DNA of 64,000 nucleotides from positions 1 to 64,000 of the forward strand of contig JAXHUR010000001.1 in NCBI GenBank assembly GCA_034189505.1, read 5' to 3'. A model generated the notes under the pieces. It had not been told where the DNA came from, did not search any database, and saw only the letters and a program-made list of their open reading frames with translations. Positions 53,596-62,141 of the stretch are shown piece after piece. The position numbers were made by a program, and so were the translations under genes. Every line of letters starts with the position of its first letter. Position 1 is the first letter of the stretch. This stretch comes from Geoalkalibacter_A sp034189505. GTDB taxonomy: Bacteria > Desulfobacterota > Desulfuromonadia > Desulfuromonadales > Geoalkalibacteraceae.

Positions 53596-55383
53596 TTATT
53601 TGGGGCGCACAACCGAACGGATGGACAACTCGCGCAACTGCTTTTCATCCACCGGACCCGGAGCTTCGGACATCATGCAGGTCGCTTTCTGTGTCTTCGG
53701 GAAAGCAATGACGTCGCGGATGGAGTCCGCGCCGGTGAGGATCATAACCAGGCGATCCAGACCGAAGGCGATGCCGCCATGGGGCGGAGCGCCGTACTGC
53801 AACGCTTCAAGAAGGAAGCCGAACTTCGTAGAGGCCTCCTCTTCACCGATCCCCATCAGGTCGAACATGCGACTCTGAACCGCGCTGTCGTGGATACGGA
53901 TACTGCCGCCGCCGATCTCCGATCCGTTGAGAACCAGGTCGTAAGCTTTGGCGCGCGCCTTGCCGGGATCGCTCTCGAGCAGCGGGATATCCTCATCCAT
54001 CGGCGCGGTGAAGGGGTGATGCACCGCCACATGGCGGCGCGCCTCCCCATCCCACTCCAGCAGGGGGAAATCCGTCACCCAGACGAATCGATAAGCCTGC
54101 TTGTCGATCAGGCCCAGCTTGTGGCCGAGATGCCCTCTCAGGCGACCGAGAGCCTCATTGGCGATCTGGAAAGAATCGGCGACGAAAACCAGCAGGTCTC
54201 CGGTTTCCGCCTTGAGAGCATCGTTGATGCTGCCGACTTCCGCTTCACTGAAAAATTTGGTGATCGGCGATTGCCAGCCGTCAGGGTTGACCTTGACCCA
54301 GGCCAGACCTTTAGCGCCATAAATTTTGACGAACTCCGTAAGGTCGTCAAGCTCCTTGCGGGACATGGAGGCCCCACCCTTGACATTCATGGCTTTGACG
54401 ATTCCACCCCACTGCACGGCATCGGCAAAAACCTTGAAGCCGCTTTCACGCACCAGGTCGGAGATTTCAACCAGCTCCATGTCAAACCGCAGATCGGGAT
54501 TATCTACCCCATACCGGGCAAGTGCTTCCGCATAGGTCATGCGGCCCATGGGCAGCGCAATTTCGGCGCCGATAGTTTCCTTGAAGATGCGGGCGATCAT
54601 CTCCTCCATGACCCCCATGACATCTTCACGATCGGCGAAGCTCATCTCACAGTCAATCTGAGTGAATTCCGGCTGCCGGTCGGCGCGCAGGTCTTCATCG
54701 CGGAAGCATTTAACGATCTGCATATAGCGGTCAAAACCACTGACCATCAGAATCTGCTTGAAAAGCTGCGGTGACTGGGGCAGAGCATAGAACATCCCCT
54801 GGTTCACCCGGCTGGGGACCAGATAATCGCGCGCGCCCTCAGGAGTGCTTTTGGTCAGAAAAGGCGTTTCAACTTCCACGAATTCCTGAGATGCGAGATA
54901 CTCGCGGGCAATCCGCGTCACCTGGTGGCGCAGAATCAGATTCTGCTGCAGCGCCGGACGCCGCAGGTCGAGATAACGATACTTCAGGCGGGTGTTTTCA
55001 GCGACATCACTGTATTCATCCAGCATAAAGGGAGGGGTCTTAGCGATATTGAGAACACGCAGCTCACGCACCTCAACTTCCACTTCGCCCGTTTTCATCT
55101 TCGGGTTGACCGTCCCCTCGGGACGAGGCGAAACCTGGCCGCGAACGGCGATGACATACTCGCTGCGAACCTTGTCCGCTTTGCTGTGAGCCTCGGGGTC
55201 ACGATCCGGGTCAAGGGCGAGCTGTGCAACCCCCTCGCGGTCGCGCAGATCGATAAAAATCAACCCGCCGTGGTCACGGCGACGATGCACCCAACCCATT
55301 ATACAGACGTCCTTACCGATATCCGCCGCAGTCAGCCGGCCGCAGTAGTGCGTTCTTTTCCAGTCGCCGAGAATGTCGTTCAA
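53596..55383 (-). CDS. aspS: Aspartyl-tRNA synthetase
   Basis: 595 aa from a TTG at 55383 with GGAGG 8 nt upstream, which matches the family length; no in-frame ATG gives a better start. OB-fold anticodon domain (about 1-110; GWVHRRRDHGGLIFIDLRDREG), class II core motifs (FRDEDLRADRQPEFTQID as motif 2; GGIAFGLDRLVMIL as motif 3) and a bacterial-type GAD insertion domain are present. It charges tRNA-Asp, possibly also tRNA-Asn. It lies downstream of hisS with 99 bp between them. Confidence 0.95.
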   Translation of the reverse strand: MNDILGDWKRTHYCGRLTAADIGKDVCIMGWVHRRRDHGGLIFIDLRDREGVAQLALDPDRDPEAHSKADKVRSEYVIAVRGQVSPRPEGTVNPKMKTGEVEVEVRELRVLNIAKTPPFMLDEYSDVAENTRLKYRYLDLRRPALQQNLILRHQVTRIAREYLASQEFVEVETPFLTKSTPEGARDYLVPSRVNQGMFYALPQSPQLFKQILMVSGFDRYMQIVKCFRDEDLRADRQPEFTQIDCEMSFADREDVMGVMEEMIARIFKETIGAEIALPMGRMTYAEALARYGVDNPDLRFDMELVEISDLVRESGFKVFADAVQWGGIVKAMNVKGGASMSRKELDDLTEFVKIYGAKGLAWVKVNPDGWQSPITKFFSEAEVGSINDALKAETGDLLVFVADSFQIANEALGRLRGHLGHKLGLIDKQAYRFVWVTDFPLLEWDGEARRHVAVHHPFTAPMDEDIPLLESDPGKARAKAYDLVLNGSEIGGGSIRIHDSAVQSRMFDLMGIGEEEASTKFGFLLEALQYGAPPHGGIAFGLDRLVMILTGADSIRDVIAFPKTQKATCMMSEAPGPVDEKQLRELSIRSVVRPK

Positions 55384-55482
55384 GAGTGTATCCTCCCTCG
55401 TAATGTCTGCTTGACTGTCGATTCGATCGACAGAACTATGAATTATACAAACGCCCGCCGAAAATCTCAAGCACAGGTAGCG

Positions 55483-56748
55483 TCAGTTTGCGGCAATGAC
55501 CGGGGATGGCTCAAAGAACTCTTCGAGCCGCGCCAGTTCAATTTCCCGTTGAGAGCTGTCCGCCATATCGCGCAGCTGCGCGACACCGCGCGTCAGCTCA
55601 TCCTCACCAAGAATCAGGACAAAGCGTGCTCCGAGTTTATCGGCGCGACGCATCTGCGCCTTGAGACTCTTGGCCTGGTACTCCATTTCAGCGCGGATTC
55701 CACGGCGCTGCAGCTGATGCATCCGGTTGAAGGCCTCACGGCGGGCTTTTTCGCCCAGCGCCGCAAGAAACACGTCAGGCTTTTTCGCTTCACAACGGCT
55801 GCCGTCCAGCAGGAGAAAAAGCCGCTCCACTCCCATTGCGAAACCGATCCCGGGCAACTCGGGCCCGCCCAGCTGCTTGACCAGCCCGTCGTAGCGGCCG
55901 CCTGCCGCCACAGCGTTCTGGGCCCCCAGCTGACCGGTCACCAGCTCGAAAGTCGTCTTGGTGTAGTAGTCGAGCCCGCGCACCATCCGCTTGTTGACAA
56001 AATAGGGCGTCCCCAATCCGTCAAGGTAGCCACGCACCGTACTGAAATGATCGTCACAGTCATTGCACAGGTAATCGAGCATGGCCGGTGCCTCGAGCGT
56101 TGCTTCGCGGCACCCGGCCACCTTGCAGTCGAGCACCCGCAGCGGGTTGGTCTGATAGCGCCGGCGGCAATCATCACACAGGCCATCGAGACGTTTCTGT
56201 AAAAAAGTGAGCAACTGTTCGCGATAATCCGGGCGACACACGGGGCACCCCAGGGAATTGAGCTGCAAATCAAGATCCCGCAACCCGATCTCATCCGCGA
56301 AATGATTCAGCATCGCCAGGGTCTGCGCATCGATGGAGGGGTCGTCAACGCCGACTGCCTCCACGCCGATCTGGTAAAACTGACGATAGCGCCCCTTCTG
56401 GGGCCGTTCGTGACGGAACATGGGGCCCAGGTAGAAAAGCTTGTTAAGCGGATCGCGGGCATAGAGTTTATGCTCGATCAAGGCTCGCATAACCGATGCC
56501 GTCCCTTCCGGCCGCAGAGTCAACGAATTGCCGCCCTTATCCTGAAAGGTATACATTTCCTTTTCAACGATATCCGTGGTTTCCCCGATGGAGCGGCAGA
56601 AAAGCTCGGTCCTTTCCACCACCGGCACACGGATTTCAGAAAACCCGTGCAGGGAAAATACCCGGCGCGCGGCTGCTTCCAGAAACTGCCAGGTTTCGAC
56701 TTCCCCCGGCAGGATATCGTTCATTCCCTTGATGCCCGTAATACTCAC
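55483..56748 (-). CDS. hisS: Histidyl-tRNA synthetase
   Basis: 421 aa from a GTG at 56748 with GAGGTGAT upstream. Motif 2 LRPEGTASVMRA and LGPMFRHERPQKGRYRQFYQ, HisA block RGLDYYTKTTFEL and motif 3 GIGFAMGVERL are present, and the C-terminal anticodon domain runs about 330-415. Cysteine pairs CPVC, CDDC and CNDC occur in the insertion region (about 175-235). It charges tRNA-His. Confidence 0.95.
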   Translation of the reverse strand: MSITGIKGMNDILPGEVETWQFLEAAARRVFSLHGFSEIRVPVVERTELFCRSIGETTDIVEKEMYTFQDKGGNSLTLRPEGTASVMRALIEHKLYARDPLNKLFYLGPMFRHERPQKGRYRQFYQIGVEAVGVDDPSIDAQTLAMLNHFADEIGLRDLDLQLNSLGCPVCRPDYREQLLTFLQKRLDGLCDDCRRRYQTNPLRVLDCKVAGCREATLEAPAMLDYLCNDCDDHFSTVRGYLDGLGTPYFVNKRMVRGLDYYTKTTFELVTGQLGAQNAVAAGGRYDGLVKQLGGPELPGIGFAMGVERLFLLLDGSRCEAKKPDVFLAALGEKARREAFNRMHQLQRRGIRAEMEYQAKSLKAQMRRADKLGARFVLILGEDELTRGVAQLRDMADSSQREIELARLEEFFEPSPVIAAN

Positions 56749-56923
56749 GCTGTATCACCTCATTGAAATTATCCCGGCCGAGGCTGGGTCCGTGCCTTTT
56801 TTACCTTGTCAGGGCATGACCCGTCAATGCGTTATCCCGGATAAGTTGTATTTCTGCTGCAGGGCATCAGGGTTTGAGGGGGGAAAAGGAGAGAAGCCGC
56901 ATGTTGGCGGACAGAGAGCGCTT

Positions 56924-58270
56924 TCAATTGGTGGGAACATCTCGGATACTGCGCACCACGTTGCGCTGTGTTTTGCCCCAGTACATGGCGCGGTCAGCCA
57001 GGTTGAGAAGATCGAGGCGTTCTTCAGCATCAGTGGGAAAAACCGCATAGCCGATAGTGGCAGTCAATCGCACTCCAATGCCGTCTTCCGCCATAAAACA
57101 ATGATCGGCCAGAGTTCGACGAATCCTTTCCGCGACAACCTCGGCCCCTCGATCCTCCGTTTCTAACAAAAGTGCGGTGAATTCGTCGCCACCGTACCGA
57201 AAAAGAATATCCGCATCACGAACGCACTTCCTGAGCAGTTGCGCTGTTTCACGAAGAATCGCACTGCCCACAAGGTGTCCGAACCGATCATTGACCTCCT
57301 TGAAATAATCGAGATCGACGAACACCAGCGCAAATTCCAGCCCGTAGCGGCCGGAGCGGCTCAGCTCCTGATCGAGGGCCACCTGCAGATAGCGATGGTT
57401 GTAGAGCCCCGTCAGGTCATCGGTGTACATCAACTGCTGTGCCTGCTCGAAACGCCACGCACGGTCGAACCCGAGAGCGATCTGCTGCAAGAGAAAATCC
57501 ATCTTTTCATTCGGCGAGAAGACTTCTTCGGTGCAAAAAACAAGGGCCCCGCGCAGGGACCCCTGAGCACGCAGAGGAAAAATCCACAATGTTTTATCTA
57601 GTCCGAATTGACGGGTCGTTTCCGCATCAAGACAAATGAGGCCCTCATTACGCGGGATGCAGGGAAAAAGGCGATCGACCCAGGTGCGCACCTCCTCGGC
57701 CGAGAATCCCACGAGTCCGTGCAACTCACTGTGCTCCGTCCCTTCACGCACCACCGCAAAACCACGTGTCGCCCCGACTTCACGCAAACAGAGATCGACA
57801 GCCTGCCCAAGAAAAAGGTCCCGATCAAAAATGCCGACGAGGGAATTTGTCTTCTGCAGCCAGGAAATCCGCCGGCTCAAGGCCGCATTTTCAGAGGTCA
57901 GCTTTTTTCTTTCCAGAACTCCATGAATCCGATGACGCAACTCTTCCTCGAAAAAAGGCTTGATCAGATAATCGGCAGCGCCGTATCCCAGCCCCTCCGC
58001 CGCGGATTCGCGCTCAGCAAACCCTGCTGTCAGCAAAACCTCCGGAGCCGGGTCAACAGATCGGCACTCATGCAGGAAGGGCCGGAGCCCCCCCTCGAGC
58101 GTACTCAGATCAGCCACAACCAGATCAACCCTTCCCGCCTTTATCCGGCCAAGCGCAACATGCCCCGATTCGGCTGATTCGACCGTAAACCCTTCAGGTT
58201 CCAGCAGATCGGAAAAAAGCTGCCGAAAAAAAAGTTCCCGGTCAATAAACAGAATAATCGGTGTATCCAT
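56924..58270 (-). CDS. Response regulator with GGDEF domain (diguanylate cyclase)
   Basis: 448 aa from the ATG at 58270 (GGAG 7 nt upstream). A receiver-like domain (about 1-125) has a possible phospho-Asp in VVADLST and conserved IKPF, but the acidic pocket reads FIDRE instead of a DD pair. A GAF-like region (about 135-285) follows. The C-terminal GGDEF domain has intact FRYGGDEFTALL and the inhibitory RxxD site (RDAD) five residues upstream. It probably makes c-di-GMP, which could act on PilB's N-terminal domain; no partner kinase is adjacent. Confidence 0.9.
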   Translation of the reverse strand: MDTPIILFIDRELFFRQLFSDLLEPEGFTVESAESGHVALGRIKAGRVDLVVADLSTLEGGLRPFLHECRSVDPAPEVLLTAGFAERESAAEGLGYGAADYLIKPFFEEELRHRIHGVLERKKLTSENAALSRRISWLQKTNSLVGIFDRDLFLGQAVDLCLREVGATRGFAVVREGTEHSELHGLVGFSAEEVRTWVDRLFPCIPRNEGLICLDAETTRQFGLDKTLWIFPLRAQGSLRGALVFCTEEVFSPNEKMDFLLQQIALGFDRAWRFEQAQQLMYTDDLTGLYNHRYLQVALDQELSRSGRYGLEFALVFVDLDYFKEVNDRFGHLVGSAILRETAQLLRKCVRDADILFRYGGDEFTALLLETEDRGAEVVAERIRRTLADHCFMAEDGIGVRLTATIGYAVFPTDAEERLDLLNLADRAMYWGKTQRNVVRSIRDVPTN

Positions 58271-58398
58271 AAAAAAACTCCGATTTTTAAAAAACCTGTA
58301 GAACCGTAGGGAAATCACAGCCTGAAAGAAAGAATAAAATCACAGGAACCAGCGACCTGCTTACGCCATATAAGAATATTTAATGCAAAAATTACACC

Positions 58399-60786
58399 TT
58401 AAATGGGTCGGAATTGGGTTCCTTCCCAGATCTCCACGCGCTGAGTTTGCCCATCGGTAGTCCAACGCAGAGTCCCCTGGGTATCGGTCCGCAACAAAGG
58501 GATGCCATCTTCCCGGAGAACCTCAAGGACTTCAGCGGCAGGCAACCGGTACACATTGTCGCGGCCGGCAGAGACAAAAACCATTCCAGGCTGCACGTAA
58601 TCAATCAGTTTTGCCGGCAACGATCCGGCACTGCCATGATGGGGCATTTTCAACAAGCATACCGCTCCGGGAAAAGGGTACAACAAAAGTTGTTCAACAC
58701 CGGCCCTTTCAAGGTCTCCGGTGAGCATGACTCCCGCTTCACCAAGCCCGGCATAGATCACCAGAGAGCGATCGTTTTCTTTTTTGAGATGAGAAGGGGG
58801 CTGAAAGATGCTCAGCGTGTACGGTGCAAAGCAATCGATGAATGTCCACCCTGGCTCAAAATGGCGGACCGGGATTCTGCGTCGATCCAGCACGGTTCCA
58901 AGCATAGAGGCCGACAAGTCTGTGCTGGGCGTGGTCCAGAATTGATCGACTTCAAAATTTTCAAGGATAAAGGCCAGCCCTTTGCGATGGTCGGGATGAT
59001 CGTGGGTCAGCACCACAGCGTCAAGGCGACGGACACCGACATATCCAAGTGCCGGCGCCACCAGCCTCTCGCCCACATCGAACATATCGCTGTAAAGCCC
59101 TCCACCGTCAACCAGAATGTGGTGCCTGTTTCCGAGCGACAACAGCGTCGCATCGCCCTGACCGACGCTGACCGCCGTCACCGTGAGAACACGCGCATCA
59201 ACAGAAGGAGACAGACACCATAGAAAACCTCCCATGCAGAGCCCAATCACAGCAATTCGTCCCGTCCATGCATAACGCGAGCGCAAAGGCAGCATAAGCA
59301 TGAGCACAGCCAGAGCAAGGCACCAGATCTGCCAGGGAGAGAAAAACAGGCGCCATCCGGCCAAGAGCGGCCAGTTGATCATCCAGTCGACCATATTCTG
59401 AACCATGCCGACCAGAAAATGCACAATGGACAGCAGCCACTGCGAGGCGGTCGGCCACAACGGCAAAAATGCCACCGCAACCAGCCCGAGGGGCAAAGCC
59501 AGCAGTGCAATAACGGGAACGGCGATGAAATTGGTCAACAGTCCTGCGGGAGCGAGAAGGTGAAAATGGGCCAGAACCAGCGGCAGAGTGGCAAGAGAGG
59601 CGACCAGGGTAGTCACTCCCAACAGACAGAACCAACGAAGACAACGGGGGTAACCCCGGCAGAAGCTGGACCAGCGACCGACACAGGCAACAATGGCGGT
59701 CACTGCTGCGAAGGAGAGTTGAAAGGACACATCGAAAATCAGCAGCGGTTGGGCCAGAAGAAAAATAAAAGCAACGGCCCAGACCAGATTCAAAGGGCGG
59801 GTTCGCCAGCCGCTCAACCAGAGCAGGACACCCACGAAAGCCATAAAAAAAGCCCGCAAAGTCGGCAGGGCGCCACCGGTTACCATGACATAGAAGAGCA
59901 GCAGCGGAATCAAAGCGAGAGGAAGATAGCGGCGTGGAGGAAAATACAGCAGCAGGCGCTCACTGCGACGCCACCCCAGCAAAAGGAGATGATAACCGTA
60001 ACCCGCCACTAAGCCAAGATGAAGGCCGGAGATGGAGAATAAATGGGAAATACCGCCACGGGCCAGAGTTTCTCGCTGCTCAGGCAGCAAGCGGCTCTTG
60101 TCGCCGACCAGCAGCGCCGCCGTCAGAGCAGAGCGCGCATCGTCCTGTCGAAAAATCCTGGACGTCAGTTTGAAGCGCAGGCGCCTGAAAAAATCCGGAG
60201 AGTACCAGGGCACGGCCTGCGGCGCCACCGCCATTTCATGAAGGCTTTTCAGATACCCTGTCACATGGATGTTGCGCGTACAGAGGTAACGGGGATAATT
60301 GAACTCGCCCGGTGACCCGAAAAGGGTCGGGTGACGCAGGCGAGTGCGCAGCCAGACGAGGTCGCCGGGGAGGATCTCTCTTTCATCCTCATGAGATTCT
60401 CCGAAAAACAATTGCATGCGTCCGTGCACACCCTGGCGCACTCCCTCAGGTCCCAGGGACAGGATTTCGAGGTCGATGCGGCCCCGCCCATCGGGGTAAC
60501 GGGCCATGTCAAGTATTCTGCCATGAAGGCTTGCGACCTCCTCATCTACATGGTGAACGAGATGGGAAGGATCAACGGGCGGGGAAATGGAAAGGGAATA
60601 GAAAAGAAGCCCTGAAACAAAGAAAAAAATCCCGGCGGAGGCTGGGAAAAGCCAGGGTCTGTTGCGCATTGCCCATGCCACGACCGCCAGAATACCGATC
60701 AAACCGAGGTGAACGGTTTCCAGCGGCAGATACGGCATCAGGCACAAGCCGGCCGCGTAGGACAGAAACCAGGGAAGAACACCCAT
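58399..60786 (-). CDS. comEC: ComEC/Rec2 DNA-uptake channel
   Basis: 795 aa. N-terminal DUF4131-like region, central Competence domain with many membrane segments (FSISGLHLGLVAGYGYHLLL), and a C-terminal metallo-beta-lactamase domain (VSVGQGDATLLSLGNRHHIL, LTHDHPDHRKG, KMPHHGSAGS). ComEC carries single-stranded DNA across the inner membrane in natural transformation, which often uses type IV pili for capture. The protein is full length with all expected domains. Confidence 0.94.
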   Translation of the reverse strand: MGVLPWFLSYAAGLCLMPYLPLETVHLGLIGILAVVAWAMRNRPWLFPASAGIFFFVSGLLFYSLSISPPVDPSHLVHHVDEEVASLHGRILDMARYPDGRGRIDLEILSLGPEGVRQGVHGRMQLFFGESHEDEREILPGDLVWLRTRLRHPTLFGSPGEFNYPRYLCTRNIHVTGYLKSLHEMAVAPQAVPWYSPDFFRRLRFKLTSRIFRQDDARSALTAALLVGDKSRLLPEQRETLARGGISHLFSISGLHLGLVAGYGYHLLLLGWRRSERLLLYFPPRRYLPLALIPLLLFYVMVTGGALPTLRAFFMAFVGVLLWLSGWRTRPLNLVWAVAFIFLLAQPLLIFDVSFQLSFAAVTAIVACVGRWSSFCRGYPRCLRWFCLLGVTTLVASLATLPLVLAHFHLLAPAGLLTNFIAVPVIALLALPLGLVAVAFLPLWPTASQWLLSIVHFLVGMVQNMVDWMINWPLLAGWRLFFSPWQIWCLALAVLMLMLPLRSRYAWTGRIAVIGLCMGGFLWCLSPSVDARVLTVTAVSVGQGDATLLSLGNRHHILVDGGGLYSDMFDVGERLVAPALGYVGVRRLDAVVLTHDHPDHRKGLAFILENFEVDQFWTTPSTDLSASMLGTVLDRRRIPVRHFEPGWTFIDCFAPYTLSIFQPPSHLKKENDRSLVIYAGLGEAGVMLTGDLERAGVEQLLLYPFPGAVCLLKMPHHGSAGSLPAKLIDYVQPGMVFVSAGRDNVYRLPAAEVLEVLREDGIPLLRTDTQGTLRWTTDGQTQRVEIWEGTQFRPI

Positions 60787-60794
60787 GGGAACGT

Positions 60795-61937
60795 TCAGCG
60801 CGACGCACCGACGGCCGCCAGCAAAGAAAGCAGGGGATCGATCTCACCTGCGGCCGGCTCCCCGTCTATCGCAGACATCCCTACCAGGCGGGCATAGTCG
60901 GAAGAATCGGAATGCAGAGCATGCAATAACAGCTTATCAATCCCGCTTCCAGGCGAAAGCTCGATGTCGGCATAATGACCGCCACGTTCAAGATAAACAG
61001 TGCCGACCTCTTTCTCGGCCAGGAAAGAATCAAACAGAAGGCTCCATGAACGCCCCCCGTCAAAATCCAGAGTTGCGGGTCCAACCCCCGCTCCCGTCAC
61101 AGCGATACGATATACCCCGTCCCGCTCAACACGAATATGCAGTCGCACCCGAGCGGGCGTCGTCCCGGCCCGCAGCCAGGCACCCTCACTGGGCACCCCC
61201 AGATAGCGGCTGGTTTCAATTTGAGCACCGCCGGGGGAAGATGAGTCCTCAGCTTCAACACTGATCTTTTGCGGCATGGGCGGCAGGCAGTTTTCAGCGT
61301 CCAGAAGGCGAACAGCCGTCACCGCCAGGACCGACCGGCTCAAAGGCGCTTGCGGTCGCCAGCCGTCCAGAGGCTCGATCTTCGGCAGCGGCGGCGCCTT
61401 TAACTCCAGGTAATCAATGGCAGCGTTGGGGGGGAGAACGACAACAATTTTCTGGGGCCCGGCTTCAAGGGGAAAAGTTCCCAGAGGCACCGTTTCGAAT
61501 CGATTGCCGGCAGAAACCTCCACCTCCCGTCCTCCGACGCGGATACGGTGGCCGGACAGACGCAAGGAGGCAGTGATGTGATAGTTTCCGTCACGGGGAA
61601 GAAGAAACTGCAGGTGCGCGCGCGTTTCCGTGGCGATTCCAGCCAACCAGCCTTCCCCGCTGAAAGGACCGAAGTTCTCAAAGGTCTTGACAGCGACCAG
61701 GTCCTCCGGCTGATGAGCCTTTTCAGCTTCAACACGGAGAACCCGCTCTCCGGAGAGAATTTCCTGATAATGACGATCCTGCGGCTCATCGGGCAAACCG
61801 AAAGACCACCCCAGGGCATCAACCAGGGACATCATCCAGTCGCGCTGGGTCAGGGCCTGCGCCGACGGCTCCGGCGCAACCAAACAGACAAAACCCAGCA
61901 AGACCAAAATCGAAACGACGCGCTGCTCTACCCTCAT
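60795..61937 (-). CDS. Exported protein with two beta-rich carbohydrate-binding-like regions
   Basis: 380 aa from the ATG at 61937 (GGGAGG upstream). Signal peptide about 1-26 (PEPSAQA). Two similar beta-rich segments each begin with a VEAE motif (LRVEAEKAHQPEDLVAVKTF near 65; ISVEAEDSSSP near 230) and contain DGNYHITASL/DGVYRIAVTG, like CBM6/malectin-type jelly-rolls. No catalytic domain is seen. It lies 8 bp before comEC. The role is unknown, possibly polysaccharide or envelope binding. Confidence 0.75.
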   Translation of the reverse strand: MRVEQRVVSILVLLGFVCLVAPEPSAQALTQRDWMMSLVDALGWSFGLPDEPQDRHYQEILSGERVLRVEAEKAHQPEDLVAVKTFENFGPFSGEGWLAGIATETRAHLQFLLPRDGNYHITASLRLSGHRIRVGGREVEVSAGNRFETVPLGTFPLEAGPQKIVVVLPPNAAIDYLELKAPPLPKIEPLDGWRPQAPLSRSVLAVTAVRLLDAENCLPPMPQKISVEAEDSSSPGGAQIETSRYLGVPSEGAWLRAGTTPARVRLHIRVERDGVYRIAVTGAGVGPATLDFDGGRSWSLLFDSFLAEKEVGTVYLERGGHYADIELSPGSGIDKLLLHALHSDSSDYARLVGMSAIDGEPAAGEIDPLLSLLAAVGASR

Positions 61938-62061
61938 AAACTTCTTCCCTCCCGTCACCCATTCACCGCATAACTTCTGGAGGATATAGCATAAATCTTT
62001 CCGGTTTGAAATGCCGCCGTTTTCAAACCGCTTCTTTTTCAGATGCGGGTCCCGTCTTGAT

Positions 62062-62095
62062 AAAAAAAATGCCGAGTTCGAAAACCCGGCATTCG
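62062..62095 (-). terminator. Terminator of the pyruvate carboxylase gene
   Basis: AATGCCG-N(~14)-CGGCATT hairpin with eight T on the minus strand. Confidence 0.9.
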
Positions 62096-62141
62096 CGGAC
62101 CGCATCAGGAGGGCATAACGTCCATTCAACCGAATCGAAAG

